64,000 nt of DNA from Rugamonas rivuli (lineage in GTDB: Bacteria > Pseudomonadota > Gammaproteobacteria > Burkholderiales > Burkholderiaceae_D): assembly GCF_009380165.1 (NCBI RefSeq), contig NZ_WHUF01000002.1, forward strand, positions 186,001 through 250,000, in the 5' to 3' direction. This document shows, in pieces, positions 53,072-61,940 of this stretch (positions are counted from its first letter, which is position 1; each line of letters starts with the position of its first letter). Under the pieces are notes generated by a model. That model was not told the origin of the DNA. It did not search any database and saw only the letters and a program-made list of their open reading frames with translations. The translations under genes and the position numbers were made by a program.

Positions 53072-53704
53072 ATGAAAACCATTAAATTCGCCGCAGTTGC
53101 ACTCGCCTTGGCCGCCATCGGCAGCTCCAACGCCGCCGTCATCACCTTCCAGACCGGCAGTTCCGGCGCCGGCCCATTGGCCACCGCGGATGACTACCGC
53201 AGTGTGGTGGACGCAGCCGTAGTGGGCGGTCACTCGACCGTGCTGGGCAGCTACGACAATGTGTCGAACAACTCGATATTCGGTGCCGGTTCGACGAACA
53301 TCGCCTTCAAGTCCACCATCGATTTCGGCCTGAGCGCCGCCGGCACCTACTCGTTCCGCGCCGGTGTCGACTTCGGCCGCGGCGGCGCCGTGTTCCTGGA
53401 CGGCAGCGCTGTCGCGCTGAACACCAACGACATGTGGTGGAACTACGACTACAACACCGCCAACGGCTCCTTCCTGATCAACAACCAGGCCCTGTCGGCC
53501 GGCAACCACACGCTGACCATCTACGGCCTGGAAGGCTGCTGCGACGGCGGCCAGCAGGTGCAGTACGCCGCTGCCGGCAATGCGTTCCAGAGCTTCAACG
53601 CCGACACCCTGGCGCCGGTACCTGAACCGGAAACCTACGCCATGCTGCTGGGCGGCCTGGCGCTGGTCGGCGCCTACAGCCGTCGCCGCAACAACAAAGC
53701 CTGA
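53072..53704 (+). CDS. PEP-CTERM sorting protein (CCXG family)
   Basis: A 210-residue exported protein: signal peptide ending SSNA, a beta-rich body with PA14-like segments (GTYSFRAGVDFGRGGAVFLDG, GNHTLTIYGLEGCCDGGQQVQY) and VPEPETYAMLLGGLALVGAYSRRRNNKA at the C-terminus. The LEGCCDGG segment matches CCXG-family PEP-CTERM proteins. Upstream is AT-rich with TGCAAATTG, also present at 51222-51230. Confidence 0.9.
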   Translation: MKTIKFAAVALALAAIGSSNAAVITFQTGSSGAGPLATADDYRSVVDAAVVGGHSTVLGSYDNVSNNSIFGAGSTNIAFKSTIDFGLSAAGTYSFRAGVDFGRGGAVFLDGSAVALNTNDMWWNYDYNTANGSFLINNQALSAGNHTLTIYGLEGCCDGGQQVQYAAAGNAFQSFNADTLAPVPEPETYAMLLGGLALVGAYSRRRNNKA

Positions 53705-53715
53705 TAGCAAAAAGA

Positions 53716-53745
53716 AGCCCCGCCGGCATTGCTGCGGGCGGGGCT
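53716..53745 (-). terminator. Terminator hairpin for the phoH-like gene
   Basis: A 9-bp stem (AGCCCCGCC at 53716-53724 with GGCGGGGCT at 53737-53745). On the minus strand it is followed by TTCTTTTTGC, so it mainly ends transcription of the phoH-like gene; it may also act for the PEP-CTERM gene on the other strand. Confidence 0.7.
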
Positions 53746-53771
53746 AACAGGTACGGGTTTATTCTACTACA

Positions 53772-55595
53772 TTACAGAACGTCACTCGCGTGATCTGCCA
53801 GGCGCGAGCGTTCGCCGCGCGCCAGCGTCACGTGACCGCTGTGCGACCATCCCTTGAAGCGATCCACCACATACGTCAGGCCGCTTGACCCTTCGGTCAG
53901 GTAAGGTGTGTCGATCTGCGCGATATTGCCCAGGCACAGAATCTTGGTGCCGGGACCGGCGCGCGTCACCAGCGTCTTGACCTGCTTGGGCGTCAAGTTC
54001 TGCGCTTCGTCGATGATCAGGAACTTGTTGACGAAAGTGCGGCCGCGCATGAAGTTGAGCGACTTGATCTTGATGCGCGAACGGATCAGGTCCTGCGTTG
54101 CCGCGCGACCCCACTCGCCGCCGTCCGAATCGGACTTGTTGAGCACTTCGAGGTTGTCGTCGAAGGCGCCCATCCATGGCGACATCTTCTCTTCCTCGGT
54201 ACCCGGCAGGAAACCGATGTCTTCACCGACCGGCACCGTCACGCGGGTGACGATGATTTCGTTGTAGAGCTTGGTCTCCAGCACTTGCGCCAGGCCGGCG
54301 GCCAGGGCCAGCAGGGTCTTGCCGGTACCGGCCTGGCCCAGCAGGGTGACGAAGTCGCATTCCGGATTCATCAGCAAGTTCAAGGCGAAGTTCTGCTCGC
54401 GGTTGCGGGCGGTGACACCCCACACATTGTTCTTGTTGTGGCTGAAGTCGCGCAGGGTCTGCAGCACGGCGGTCTTGCCGTTGATCTGCTTGACCTGGCC
54501 GTAGAACGGCGTTTCGCCATTCTTGGGCTCCAGGAAGATGAACTGGTTGACCAGCAGCGACGGCACGAACGGGCCGGTGACGCGGTAGAACGTCGCGCTC
54601 TGGCCGTTCTTGTTTTCCTGCCAGCTCTCCAGATCCTTGCCGTGCTTGGTCCAGAAATCGTCCGGCAGCTGGACGATGCCCGAGTACAGCAGGTCGGTGT
54701 CTTCCAGCACGTGGTCGTTGAAGTAGTCCTCGGCCGGCAGGCCCAGCGCGCGCGCCTTGATGCGCATGTTGATGTCCTTGGACACCAGCACCACAGGGCG
54801 GCCTTCCTGTTCCGCTTCCAGCGAGCGGACCACGGACAGGATCTGGTTGTCGGCTTTGCCGACCGGCAGGCCGACCGGCAGGTCGGCCGTTTGCAGGCGC
54901 GTCTGGAAGTACAGGCGGCCCTTGGCGTCCTTGTTGCCCAGCTTGGACAGCGGGATGCCATTCTCGATGGCGTCGTCGTCGGTGTTGGAGACCAGCGCAT
55001 CCAAAGTGCGCGACACCTGGCGGGCGTTGCGCGCCACCTCGGTCATGCCCTTCTTGTGGTTGTCCAGCTCTTCCAGCGTCATCATCGGCAGGTAGACGTC
55101 GTGCTCCTCGAAGCGGAACAGCGACGATGGATCGTGCATCAGCACGTTGGTGTCCAGCACGAACAGCTTGGTGGTGCCGGTCTGGTCGGCGTGGCGGCTG
55201 GTCGACGACTTGATCGCCACTTCATGCGGCTTGTGCTTGGCCGGATGCGGGGCCTCGGCGGTGATCGGCGTGACCTTGCCGCGCGCGGCCGGCACCGGCT
55301 TGGCCTTGGCGGCCGGTTTGGCCGCGGCTGGCGCGATGCCGGCTGCGGCGTTCTTCAATACGGCTGGGGCGGCCTTCAGTACGGCCGCCACGGCTTTGGA
55401 CTTGCTGCTGGTTTTCGGTGCTTCGACTTTGGTTTTTGCTACAGGCACTGCTTTGACAGGCGCCGCTTTCTTCGGCGCGGGCGCGACTTCAGCCACCGCT
55501 GCGATGGCGGGGACTGGGCGCGGCCCTGTCGCTTTTGGATAATCTTTCGCCAGAAGTAAAGTCGCTGGCTTACTAGGTAATTTTGGCAGTGGCAT
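53772..55595 (-). CDS. PhoH-family PIN-domain ATPase
   Basis: A 607-residue PIN-PhoH (PhoH2/YlaK type) protein. After an Ala/Pro/Lys-rich N-terminus (about 1-130) comes a PIN ribonuclease domain (about 142-270, LFVLDTNVLMHDPSSLFRFEEHDVYLP) with its acidic residues, then the PhoH ATPase (about 385-600) with Walker A LLGQAGTGKTLL and Walker B LIIDEAQNLTP. Such proteins are RNA helicase-nucleases. ATG 55595 was chosen because it gives the MPLPKLP N-terminus after a GAGATCC site. Confidence 0.95.
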   Translation of the reverse strand: MPLPKLPSKPATLLLAKDYPKATGPRPVPAIAAVAEVAPAPKKAAPVKAVPVAKTKVEAPKTSSKSKAVAAVLKAAPAVLKNAAAGIAPAAAKPAAKAKPVPAARGKVTPITAEAPHPAKHKPHEVAIKSSTSRHADQTGTTKLFVLDTNVLMHDPSSLFRFEEHDVYLPMMTLEELDNHKKGMTEVARNARQVSRTLDALVSNTDDDAIENGIPLSKLGNKDAKGRLYFQTRLQTADLPVGLPVGKADNQILSVVRSLEAEQEGRPVVLVSKDINMRIKARALGLPAEDYFNDHVLEDTDLLYSGIVQLPDDFWTKHGKDLESWQENKNGQSATFYRVTGPFVPSLLVNQFIFLEPKNGETPFYGQVKQINGKTAVLQTLRDFSHNKNNVWGVTARNREQNFALNLLMNPECDFVTLLGQAGTGKTLLALAAGLAQVLETKLYNEIIVTRVTVPVGEDIGFLPGTEEEKMSPWMGAFDDNLEVLNKSDSDGGEWGRAATQDLIRSRIKIKSLNFMRGRTFVNKFLIIDEAQNLTPKQVKTLVTRAGPGTKILCLGNIAQIDTPYLTEGSSGLTYVVDRFKGWSHSGHVTLARGERSRLADHASDVL

Positions 55596-55868
55596 CAGGA
55601 TCTCATTTGAAGAATATCTGGAGGAATCCGCCCATTGGTGCAGCACGCTTCCCGGTCAAGGAAACGTTGGGACCGTTGGGGTGGATGCTGGGTAAAAACA
55701 GGGTTATAAGACTGCCGACGGGCGCTCATCATGCCCGGAGAAAGTACCGCGTGGTGGCCGGCTGGCCACCATGTAGGGTGGTGGTGTGAATTACAGTGAT
55801 GACTCAAAATAGCTGAATAGGCTTGGTTCGGTTGGGCAACTCCGGAAGCTGCAACGCGCATCCTGAAA

Positions 55869-56339
55869 CTAAGCCTGACGCGCTACAAATTCCAGCACTT
55901 CATCGACGTGACCCGCTACCTTCACGCCTCTCCATTCTTTCACCAATTGACCGGTAGCGTCAATCACAAACGTACTGCGTTCGATGCCGCGTACAGTCTT
56001 ACCGTACATTTGCTTCATCTTCATGACGCCGAACTGCAGGCAGACGGCCTCATCAGGGTCGGAAATCAGCTCGAAGGGCAGGCCCAGCTTGGTCTTGAAG
56101 CTTTCGTGCGAGCGCAGCGAGTCGCGGCTGATGCCGTAGACTTCGGCGCCGGCGGCCTGGAATTGCTCGTGCAGGTCGCGGAAAGCCATGTTTTCGGTGG
56201 TGCAGCCCGGGGTGTTGTCCTTGGGGTAGAAGAACAGCACGGTATGGCGGGCGGGACGGCCCGACAGCTGGAAGGTCTGGCCGCTGGTCATGGCGGCGGA
56301 AAAATCGGGTACGACGGATGGGCTATCAGCCACAGGCAC
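55869..56339 (-). CDS. bcp: Thioredoxin-dependent peroxiredoxin (Bcp type)
   Basis: A 156-residue AhpC/TSA-family peroxiredoxin. The peroxidatic Cys is in FFYPKDNTPGCTTEN (about residue 46). A second Cys five residues later, as in E. coli Bcp, is absent, but Cys in DPDEAVCLQF (about 100) could resolve. It reduces peroxides using thioredoxin. It is the last gene of the arn-oriented run. Confidence 0.93.
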   Translation of the reverse strand: MPVADSPSVVPDFSAAMTSGQTFQLSGRPARHTVLFFYPKDNTPGCTTENMAFRDLHEQFQAAGAEVYGISRDSLRSHESFKTKLGLPFELISDPDEAVCLQFGVMKMKQMYGKTVRGIERSTFVIDATGQLVKEWRGVKVAGHVDEVLEFVARQA

Positions 56340-56357
56340 TCTCCTGAACGATACGCA

Positions 56358-57335
56358 TTAAGAACGGGCGGCGCCCTGTACGATCAGCTGTCCCGAACGA
56401 CCCGGCAGCTCGCCCCAGGTGATCGGACAAACCGGCATGGTCTGATGCCGGACCTTCTGATGGTAATCGGCCATCGACGCCAATGTGTAACCCTGCGCCT
56501 TCCAGCCAGCCAATAACTGCTCGAATATGGGGGCGAGTTTTTGCCCTTCAAGTTCGGAATGCAAAGTATAAACGTGGTCGCGCGTGGCGCCGGCCGTCAG
56601 CTTCAGCAGGAAGGCGGCGATATTGCCGGTGCCGATGGTGACGCCGTCGATTTCGCGGCCCAGCAGCTCATCCAGCGTCGGCAGCGTGGTCGGCAGCTGG
56701 ATGTGGGACAGCACCTTGTCGCCGTCGGATAAGCGATGCGGGCCGTCGGCCGGATTGGCCAGCGTGCCGTTGTCGTTCAACACGCAGCGGCCGTCGGACG
56801 CGTAGGCGTAGCCGGCGGCGTCATGCTCGGCGAAGGCGGCGTTGTTCATCTGCCAGCCGGCGGCGCCGTGGGTGCGTGGCGCCGTGCCGAACACTTGCGA
56901 AAAACGGGCGGCGGCCTTGCGCATCATCCTGGTGGACCAGGCGCCGTCGCGCTTGGCGACATTGTCCTGCCACAGCACGTGGTCCCAGGTATGGATGCCG
57001 CATTCGAAACCGGCGTCGCGCACGGAGCGCATCTCGCCGGCGCAATCCTTGCCGATATCCGGACCCGGCAGCAGGGTGCCGTACATCAGCGTCTTGAGGC
57101 CGTAATGCTCAACGACGGACGTGCGCGAGACTTTGCTGAAGAAACCCGGACGCAGCGCGCGGCGCAGCGCCCAGCCGGTGTGATCCGGCCCCAGCGAAAA
57201 CAGGAAAGTCGCCTGGGCCTTGTGGGCCTTCAGCATCTGCACCAGGTTCATGGTGCCTTCACGGGTGCCGCGGTAGGTGTCGACATCGATCTTCAACACC
57301 ATCAGCGGCGCTTGCGTTTGCAAAGTCTCGGTCAA
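56358..57335 (-). CDS. arnD: ArnD-type polysaccharide deacetylase family protein
   Basis: Polysaccharide deacetylase-fold protein that in the Ara4N pathway removes the formyl group from undecaprenyl-phosphate-Ara4-formyl-N. The IDVDTYRGTREGTMNLVQMLKAHKAQATFLFSLGPDHTG segment matches ArnD closely, with HTWDHVLW as metal-binding. The frame begins with TTG at 57335 (GGA 7 bases upstream); ATG 57302 gives a start like E. coli ArnD but has no ribosome binding site. It follows the decarboxylase gene by three bases. Confidence 0.9.
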   Translation of the reverse strand: MTETLQTQAPLMVLKIDVDTYRGTREGTMNLVQMLKAHKAQATFLFSLGPDHTGWALRRALRPGFFSKVSRTSVVEHYGLKTLMYGTLLPGPDIGKDCAGEMRSVRDAGFECGIHTWDHVLWQDNVAKRDGAWSTRMMRKAAARFSQVFGTAPRTHGAAGWQMNNAAFAEHDAAGYAYASDGRCVLNDNGTLANPADGPHRLSDGDKVLSHIQLPTTLPTLDELLGREIDGVTIGTGNIAAFLLKLTAGATRDHVYTLHSELEGQKLAPIFEQLLAGWKAQGYTLASMADYHQKVRHQTMPVCPITWGELPGRSGQLIVQGAARS

Positions 57336-57338
57336 ATC

Positions 57339-58391
57339 TTAGTCCATCAGTTTTTGTGCTTCGGCCACCTGGCCGCGGTAGGCGTCGAAGATTTTCTTCA
57401 GCGCGTCGGCCATCGAGGTGGTCGGCTTCCAGCCCAGCTCTTCGCAGGTGTTGGTGATCTTAGGCACGCGGTTCTGCACGTCCTGGTAGCCGGTGCCGTA
57501 GTAGGCGCCCGAAGTGGTTTCAACGATCTTGACCTGCTTGGCGCCGGTGGCGTACTCAGGATATTCCTCGGCCAACTTCAGCATCATGCCGGCCAGGTCG
57601 CGGATCGAGTAGTTGTTGACCGGGTTGCCGATGTTGTAGATCTTGCCCGAAGCAGCGCCGTCCTTGTTGTCGATGATCTTCATCAGCGCGTCGATGCCGT
57701 CGTCGATGTCGGTGAACGCGCGTTTCTGCGCGCCGCCATCGACCAGCGAGATGTTCTCGCCGCGGACGATGTGGCCGAAGAACTGCGTCACCACGCGCGA
57801 CGAGCCTTCTTTCGGCGTGTGGATCGAATCCAGGCCGGCGCCGATCCAGTTGAACGGACGGAACAGCGTGAAGTTCAAGCCTTCCATGCCGTAGCCCCAG
57901 ATCACGCGGTCCATCAGCTGCTTGGCGTTGGAGTAGATCCAGCGCGGCTTGTTGATCGGGCCGCAGACCAGTTCCGAGTTCTCAGGATCGAACTCGTCGT
58001 CGTGGCACATGCCATACACTTCCGAGGTCGACGGGAACACCAGGTGCTTGCCGTACTTGGCGGCCGAGCGGACGATAGGCAGGTTGGCCTCGAAGTCCAG
58101 TTCGAACACGCGCAGCGGCGCCTTCACGTAGGTCGACGGTGTGGCGATGGCGACCAGCGGCAGGATCACGTCGCATTTCTTGACGTGGTACTCGACCCAT
58201 TCCTTGTTGATCGTGATGTCGCCTTCGAAGAAGTGCATGCGCGACTTGTACGCCTCGTTCTCCAGCACGTCGGTGATGCGGTCGGTGCTCATGTCCATGC
58301 CGTAGACATGCCAGTCGGTCGTTTCCAGGATGCGCTTCGACAGGTGATGGCCGATGAAGCCGTTGACGCCGAGGATGAGGACTTTTTTCAT
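57339..58391 (-). CDS. arnA: UDP-glucuronate decarboxylase half of ArnA
   Basis: A 350-residue short-chain dehydrogenase-like enzyme matching the C-terminal half of E. coli ArnA: NAD loop VLILGVNGFIGHHL, STSEVYG and YSNAKQLMDRVIWGYG (active-site Tyr/Lys), and GAGLDSIHTPKEGSSRV. It oxidatively decarboxylates UDP-glucuronate to UDP-4-keto-arabinose. It is encoded separately from the formyltransferase half. Confidence 0.93.
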   Translation of the reverse strand: MKKVLILGVNGFIGHHLSKRILETTDWHVYGMDMSTDRITDVLENEAYKSRMHFFEGDITINKEWVEYHVKKCDVILPLVAIATPSTYVKAPLRVFELDFEANLPIVRSAAKYGKHLVFPSTSEVYGMCHDDEFDPENSELVCGPINKPRWIYSNAKQLMDRVIWGYGMEGLNFTLFRPFNWIGAGLDSIHTPKEGSSRVVTQFFGHIVRGENISLVDGGAQKRAFTDIDDGIDALMKIIDNKDGAASGKIYNIGNPVNNYSIRDLAGMMLKLAEEYPEYATGAKQVKIVETTSGAYYGTGYQDVQNRVPKITNTCEELGWKPTTSMADALKKIFDAYRGQVAEAQKLMD

Positions 58392-58413
58392 TTGATAGTT
58401 ACCCAGGTAATGT

Positions 58414-59358
58414 TCATTGTCCGCCAGCGGACAGCTCCGCCAGGCGGGATTGCAACTGCTCAGCCGTCACGGGTTCCCCGTCGGCCGTCAAGGCGGAAAT
58501 CGTCAGCATGCGGCCATCGCCGCACACGCCAAAGATGCAATTATCCACTACTGTCAAGCCCGGTGGCAAACTTAGCGATACAACATTGCCGAAATTGCCA
58601 GACAATCGGGCCCGTTGCAGCACATAACGCACACCGCCGATATCGGTGAAGGCGCCCGGGTAGGGCGGCGCCACGGCGCGGTGCAGGTTGTACACATCCT
58701 GCGCCGGCATCAGCCAGTTGATGCGGCCATCCTCGGGCTTGCGGCCGCCGAAGTAGCCGCCCTTGCTCAGGTCGTTCTTGATGCGCGGTGCCGTGCCGTC
58801 CAGCAGCGACGGCAGCACGCGCCACAGCGCCTGCTCGGCCGCCACGGTGACTTTGCCGAACACTTCGTGCGCGGTGTCGTCCGGCAGGATGGGCACTTCC
58901 ATCTGCGAGACGATGGCGCCGGCGTCGGGCTTGACGGTCATCTCGTGCAGCGAGGCGCCGGTGACGGTGGCGCCATTGAGCACCGCCCAGTTGACTGGCG
59001 CGCGGCCGCGGAATTCCGGCAGCAGCGAGCCGTGCATATTGAACGCGGGCGCCACCGCCAGCAGCTCGGCCGGCAGCATGTTGCGGTAGTAGAAGCTGAA
59101 CATCAGGTCCGGCTTGGCCGCCTGGACCTGCTCCAGCAGCTCCGGCGATTTGGCATCGTCCGGCGTGATGTAGGGAATGCCCTCGGCCTGGCACAGCGAA
59201 ATCACCGATTCGAACCAGATGTTTTCGTTGTCGCTGTCCTCGTGCGTGACCACCAGCGCGACGTCGACACCGCCGGCAAGTAGCACCTTCAGGCAGCGGA
59301 CGCCGACGTTGTGGTAGCCGAAGACGACGGCGCGTTGCGGTTTATCGAAATCAGTCAT
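58414..59358 (-). CDS. Formyltransferase half of ArnA
   Basis: A 314-residue formyl transferase like the N-terminal half of ArnA: AVVFGYHNVGVRCLKVLLAGG, SFYYRNMLPAELLAVAPAFNMHGSLLPEFRGRAPVNWAVLNG with the catalytic Asn-His-Asp set (HGSLLP, TVKPDAGAIV), plus a C-terminal OB-like domain. It formylates UDP-Ara4N using 10-formyl-tetrahydrofolate. The gene overlaps arnC by eight bases and precedes the decarboxylase gene. Confidence 0.92.
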   Translation of the reverse strand: MTDFDKPQRAVVFGYHNVGVRCLKVLLAGGVDVALVVTHEDSDNENIWFESVISLCQAEGIPYITPDDAKSPELLEQVQAAKPDLMFSFYYRNMLPAELLAVAPAFNMHGSLLPEFRGRAPVNWAVLNGATVTGASLHEMTVKPDAGAIVSQMEVPILPDDTAHEVFGKVTVAAEQALWRVLPSLLDGTAPRIKNDLSKGGYFGGRKPEDGRINWLMPAQDVYNLHRAVAPPYPGAFTDIGGVRYVLQRARLSGNFGNVVSLSLPPGLTVVDNCIFGVCGDGRMLTISALTADGEPVTAEQLQSRLAELSAGGQ

Positions 59359-60361
59359 GGCCTCGGCCTACGGTACGTTTCTCCACACCGGCCGGCATGT
59401 CGAGCGACTGGCCGGGTTTTTGTTCCAGTATCGTTTGTACCACGTAGCGAGGGCGCGCGCGCACTTGCTGGAAGATGCGGCCGACGTATTCGCCCAACAG
59501 GCCGATGCCGAACAGGATGGTTCCCATGAAGAAGAATGCAATCGCGAACAGCGTGAACAGACCCTCGGCTTCCGCGCCCAGGAACAGGCGGCGTATCAGC
59601 AGCACGAACACCAGCAGGCCGGAGGCCAGCGACAGCAGGATGCCGAACATCGAGAAGAATTGCAGCGGCACCAGCGAGAAGCCGGTGACCAGGTCGAAAT
59701 TCAGACGGATCAGGCTGTACAAGGAGTACTTCGATTCGCCGGCCGCGCGTTCCTCGTGCTCGACGATGATCTCGGTCGGCTTGCGGGCGAAGCGGTAGGC
59801 CAGCGCCGGCACGAAGGTGTTGACCTCGCCGCACTGGTTGACCAGGTCGATCACATTGCGGCCGTAGGCGCGCAGCATATTGCCCTGGTCGGTGATCTTG
59901 ATGTTGGTGATGCGTTCGCGCAGGTGGTTCATGGCCTTGGACGCGTAGGTGCGCCACGCCGAATCCTGGCGCTTGCGGCGGATCGAGCCGACGTAGTCGT
60001 AGCCTTCGCGGATCTTGGCGACCAGGTTGCCGATTTCCTCGGGCGGGTTCTGCAGGTCGGCGTCCAGCGTGATCATGATGTCGCCGCGCGACGCTTCGAA
60101 GCCCGCCAGGATGGCCATGTGCTGGCCGTAGTTACCGTTGAACAGCACCACGCGGGTGACGTCGGGGCGGGTGCGGAACTGCTCGGCCAGGATCGACACC
60201 GAGTTGTCGCGGCTGCCGTCGTTGACGAACACGATCTCGTAGGTCGTGTCCAGCTTGTCGAGCGCCGGGTACAGGCGGTCGAACAGCGCTTGCAGGCCGG
60301 CCTGTTCGTTATAGATCGGGATAACGACGGTAATTTCAGGTTTCATCAACGACACGCTCAT
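59351..60361 (-). CDS. arnC: Undecaprenyl-phosphate Ara4FN transferase
   Basis: A 336-residue family 2 glycosyltransferase with VVIPIYNEQAGLQALFDRL, the DXD-like TLDADLQNPPEEI and two C-terminal membrane helices. It moves Ara4-formyl-N from UDP to undecaprenyl phosphate. The start overlaps the arnB stop (ATGA). Confidence 0.93.
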   Translation of the reverse strand: MSVSLMKPEITVVIPIYNEQAGLQALFDRLYPALDKLDTTYEIVFVNDGSRDNSVSILAEQFRTRPDVTRVVLFNGNYGQHMAILAGFEASRGDIMITLDADLQNPPEEIGNLVAKIREGYDYVGSIRRKRQDSAWRTYASKAMNHLRERITNIKITDQGNMLRAYGRNVIDLVNQCGEVNTFVPALAYRFARKPTEIIVEHEERAAGESKYSLYSLIRLNFDLVTGFSLVPLQFFSMFGILLSLASGLLVFVLLIRRLFLGAEAEGLFTLFAIAFFFMGTILFGIGLLGEYVGRIFQQVRARPRYVVQTILEQKPGQSLDMPAGVEKRTVGRGHD

Positions 60362-61497
60362 TTGATCAAAATCGCTTTCACGGCTGCGACGGCACGGTCG
60401 ACATCGGCCGTAGTCATGGCATAGAACATCGGCAGGGTGACGGTCAGGCGGCCGATTTTTTCCGAGACGGGGAACATGCCCTCCTTGAAGCCGCGCTCGC
60501 GGTACATGGTGAACAGGTGGATCGGTGCGTAGTGATAACCGGTGCCGATGTTGTAGCGCTCCTGCATGGCGCGCATGAAGTCGGCGCGCGTGGTCGGGCC
60601 GTTATCGGGCAGCACGATCTGGAACAGATGGTAATTGCTGGACTCAAACGCCTGCAGCGGCAGCTGGGTGCCGGACAGGGCTTCGAAATCCGCGCCGAAA
60701 GCCTGGTAGTAATGGCGCGCCAGGTTGCGGCGGTGCGCGGTGATGTTGTCGATGTTGGCGAACTGGCCCAGGCCGATGGCGGCCATGATGTCGCTCATGT
60801 TGTACTTGCCGCCCAGGACATCGACATCGATGCCGTCGACGCCGCTGCGGGTCACGCCTTGCAGGCGGTACTTCTCGGCCAGCTTGGCTTCTTCGAGATT
60901 GTTCAGCACCAGCGCACCGCCTTCGCCGGTGGTGATGTTCTTGTTGGCCTGGAAGCTGAACGAGACGAAATCGCCGAACGAGCCGATGCGCTTGCCATTC
61001 CATTCGGAGCCGAAGGCCTGGGCCGCGTCCTCGATCACGCGCAGATTGTGCTTTTTGGCGATGGCGTACAGGCGGTCCATGTCGACGGGCAGGCCGGACA
61101 GGTAGACCGGGATGATGGCCTTGGTGCGCGGGGTGATCGCGGCTTCCACTTTGTCGAGGTCGATATTGCGGGTGATCGGGTCGATATCGGCGAACACCGG
61201 CGTGGCGCCTACTTCGATGATGACGTTGGCCGTGGCGACCCACGAGATCGACGTGGTGATGACTTCGTCGCCGGCGCCGATGCCGGCGATGCGCAGCGCG
61301 ATTTCCATCGTGCAGGTGCCGGAATTGAAGGTGCGCACGGGGCGGCCGCCGAAATACTCGGACATCTGGGCTTCGAAGGCGGCCACTTTCGGGCCGCTGG
61401 TGATCCAGCCGGAACGCAGCACGTCGCTGACGGCGGCGATGGTTGCCTCATCGATTGTAGGTTTCGAAAAAGGCAAGAAGGGTAAGGCGGAGGTCAT
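60358..61497 (-). CDS. arnB: UDP-Ara4O aminotransferase
   Basis: A 379-residue PLP enzyme of the DegT/ArnB family. Conserved parts are PFSKPTIDEATIAAV, FNSGTCTMEIALRIAGIGAGDEVI, EDAAQAFGSEWNGKRIGSFGDFVSFSFQANKNITTGEGGALV (Lys of the Schiff base) and GTGYHYAPIHLFTMY. It converts UDP-4-keto-arabinose to UDP-Ara4N. ATG 61497 starts at MTSALPF; the longer frame is antisense. Confidence 0.95.
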   Translation of the reverse strand: MTSALPFLPFSKPTIDEATIAAVSDVLRSGWITSGPKVAAFEAQMSEYFGGRPVRTFNSGTCTMEIALRIAGIGAGDEVITTSISWVATANVIIEVGATPVFADIDPITRNIDLDKVEAAITPRTKAIIPVYLSGLPVDMDRLYAIAKKHNLRVIEDAAQAFGSEWNGKRIGSFGDFVSFSFQANKNITTGEGGALVLNNLEEAKLAEKYRLQGVTRSGVDGIDVDVLGGKYNMSDIMAAIGLGQFANIDNITAHRRNLARHYYQAFGADFEALSGTQLPLQAFESSNYHLFQIVLPDNGPTTRADFMRAMQERYNIGTGYHYAPIHLFTMYRERGFKEGMFPVSEKIGRLTVTLPMFYAMTTADVDRAVAAVKAILIK

Positions 61498-61550
61498 TGG
61501 GTAGTTCGCTCTCGTTGTTTTTGGCTTATGGCCGCATTCTAAATTGTTCG

Positions 61551-61922
61551 TCAGGTACGCGCCAGCAAGGCGACGCCCACCAGGATGATGCCGATGGCGA
61601 CCAGGCGCTGCACCGTCAGCGCTTCGCCGAACAGGTACCAGGCGCCGACCGCCGTCACCACATAACCCAGCGACAGCATCGGGTAGGCGATCGACACGTC
61701 CACCCGCGACAGGGCGATGATCCACAGCACTACCGACAGCACGTAGCAGGTCAGGCCGCCGATGATGGGCAGCTGGCTCGCCACCTTGAGGCCGACCGAG
61801 AACAGATTGTTCAGCGTCAGATGGATCTCGCCGATGTTCTTGGTGCCGGCCTTGAGCAGCAGCTGGGCCACCGCGTTGAGCAGCACGCCGACGACGATAA
61901 AACTGAAAGTTGCAATATTCAT
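61551..61922 (-). CDS. SMR/EamA-type flippase subunit (ArnE/ArnF-like)
   Basis: A 123-residue protein with four membrane helices, of the small multidrug resistance type (MNIATFSFIVVGVLLNAVAQLLLKAGTKNIG, DVSIAYPMLSLGYVVTAVGAWYLFGEALTVQRLVAIGIILVGVALL). Its place between arnT and arnB suggests an ArnE/ArnF-like flippase of undecaprenyl-phosphate-Ara4N. Only one subunit is present. Confidence 0.88.
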   Translation of the reverse strand: MNIATFSFIVVGVLLNAVAQLLLKAGTKNIGEIHLTLNNLFSVGLKVASQLPIIGGLTCYVLSVVLWIIALSRVDVSIAYPMLSLGYVVTAVGAWYLFGEALTVQRLVAIGIILVGVALLART

Positions 61923-61940
61923 TAATATTATTTATAAGAT

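Noticed and set aside
55740..55775. GGTGGCC/GGCCACC hairpin between phoH-like and bcp genes
   Set aside because: A short stem in a region with no T-tract on either strand; not convincing as terminator or operator.
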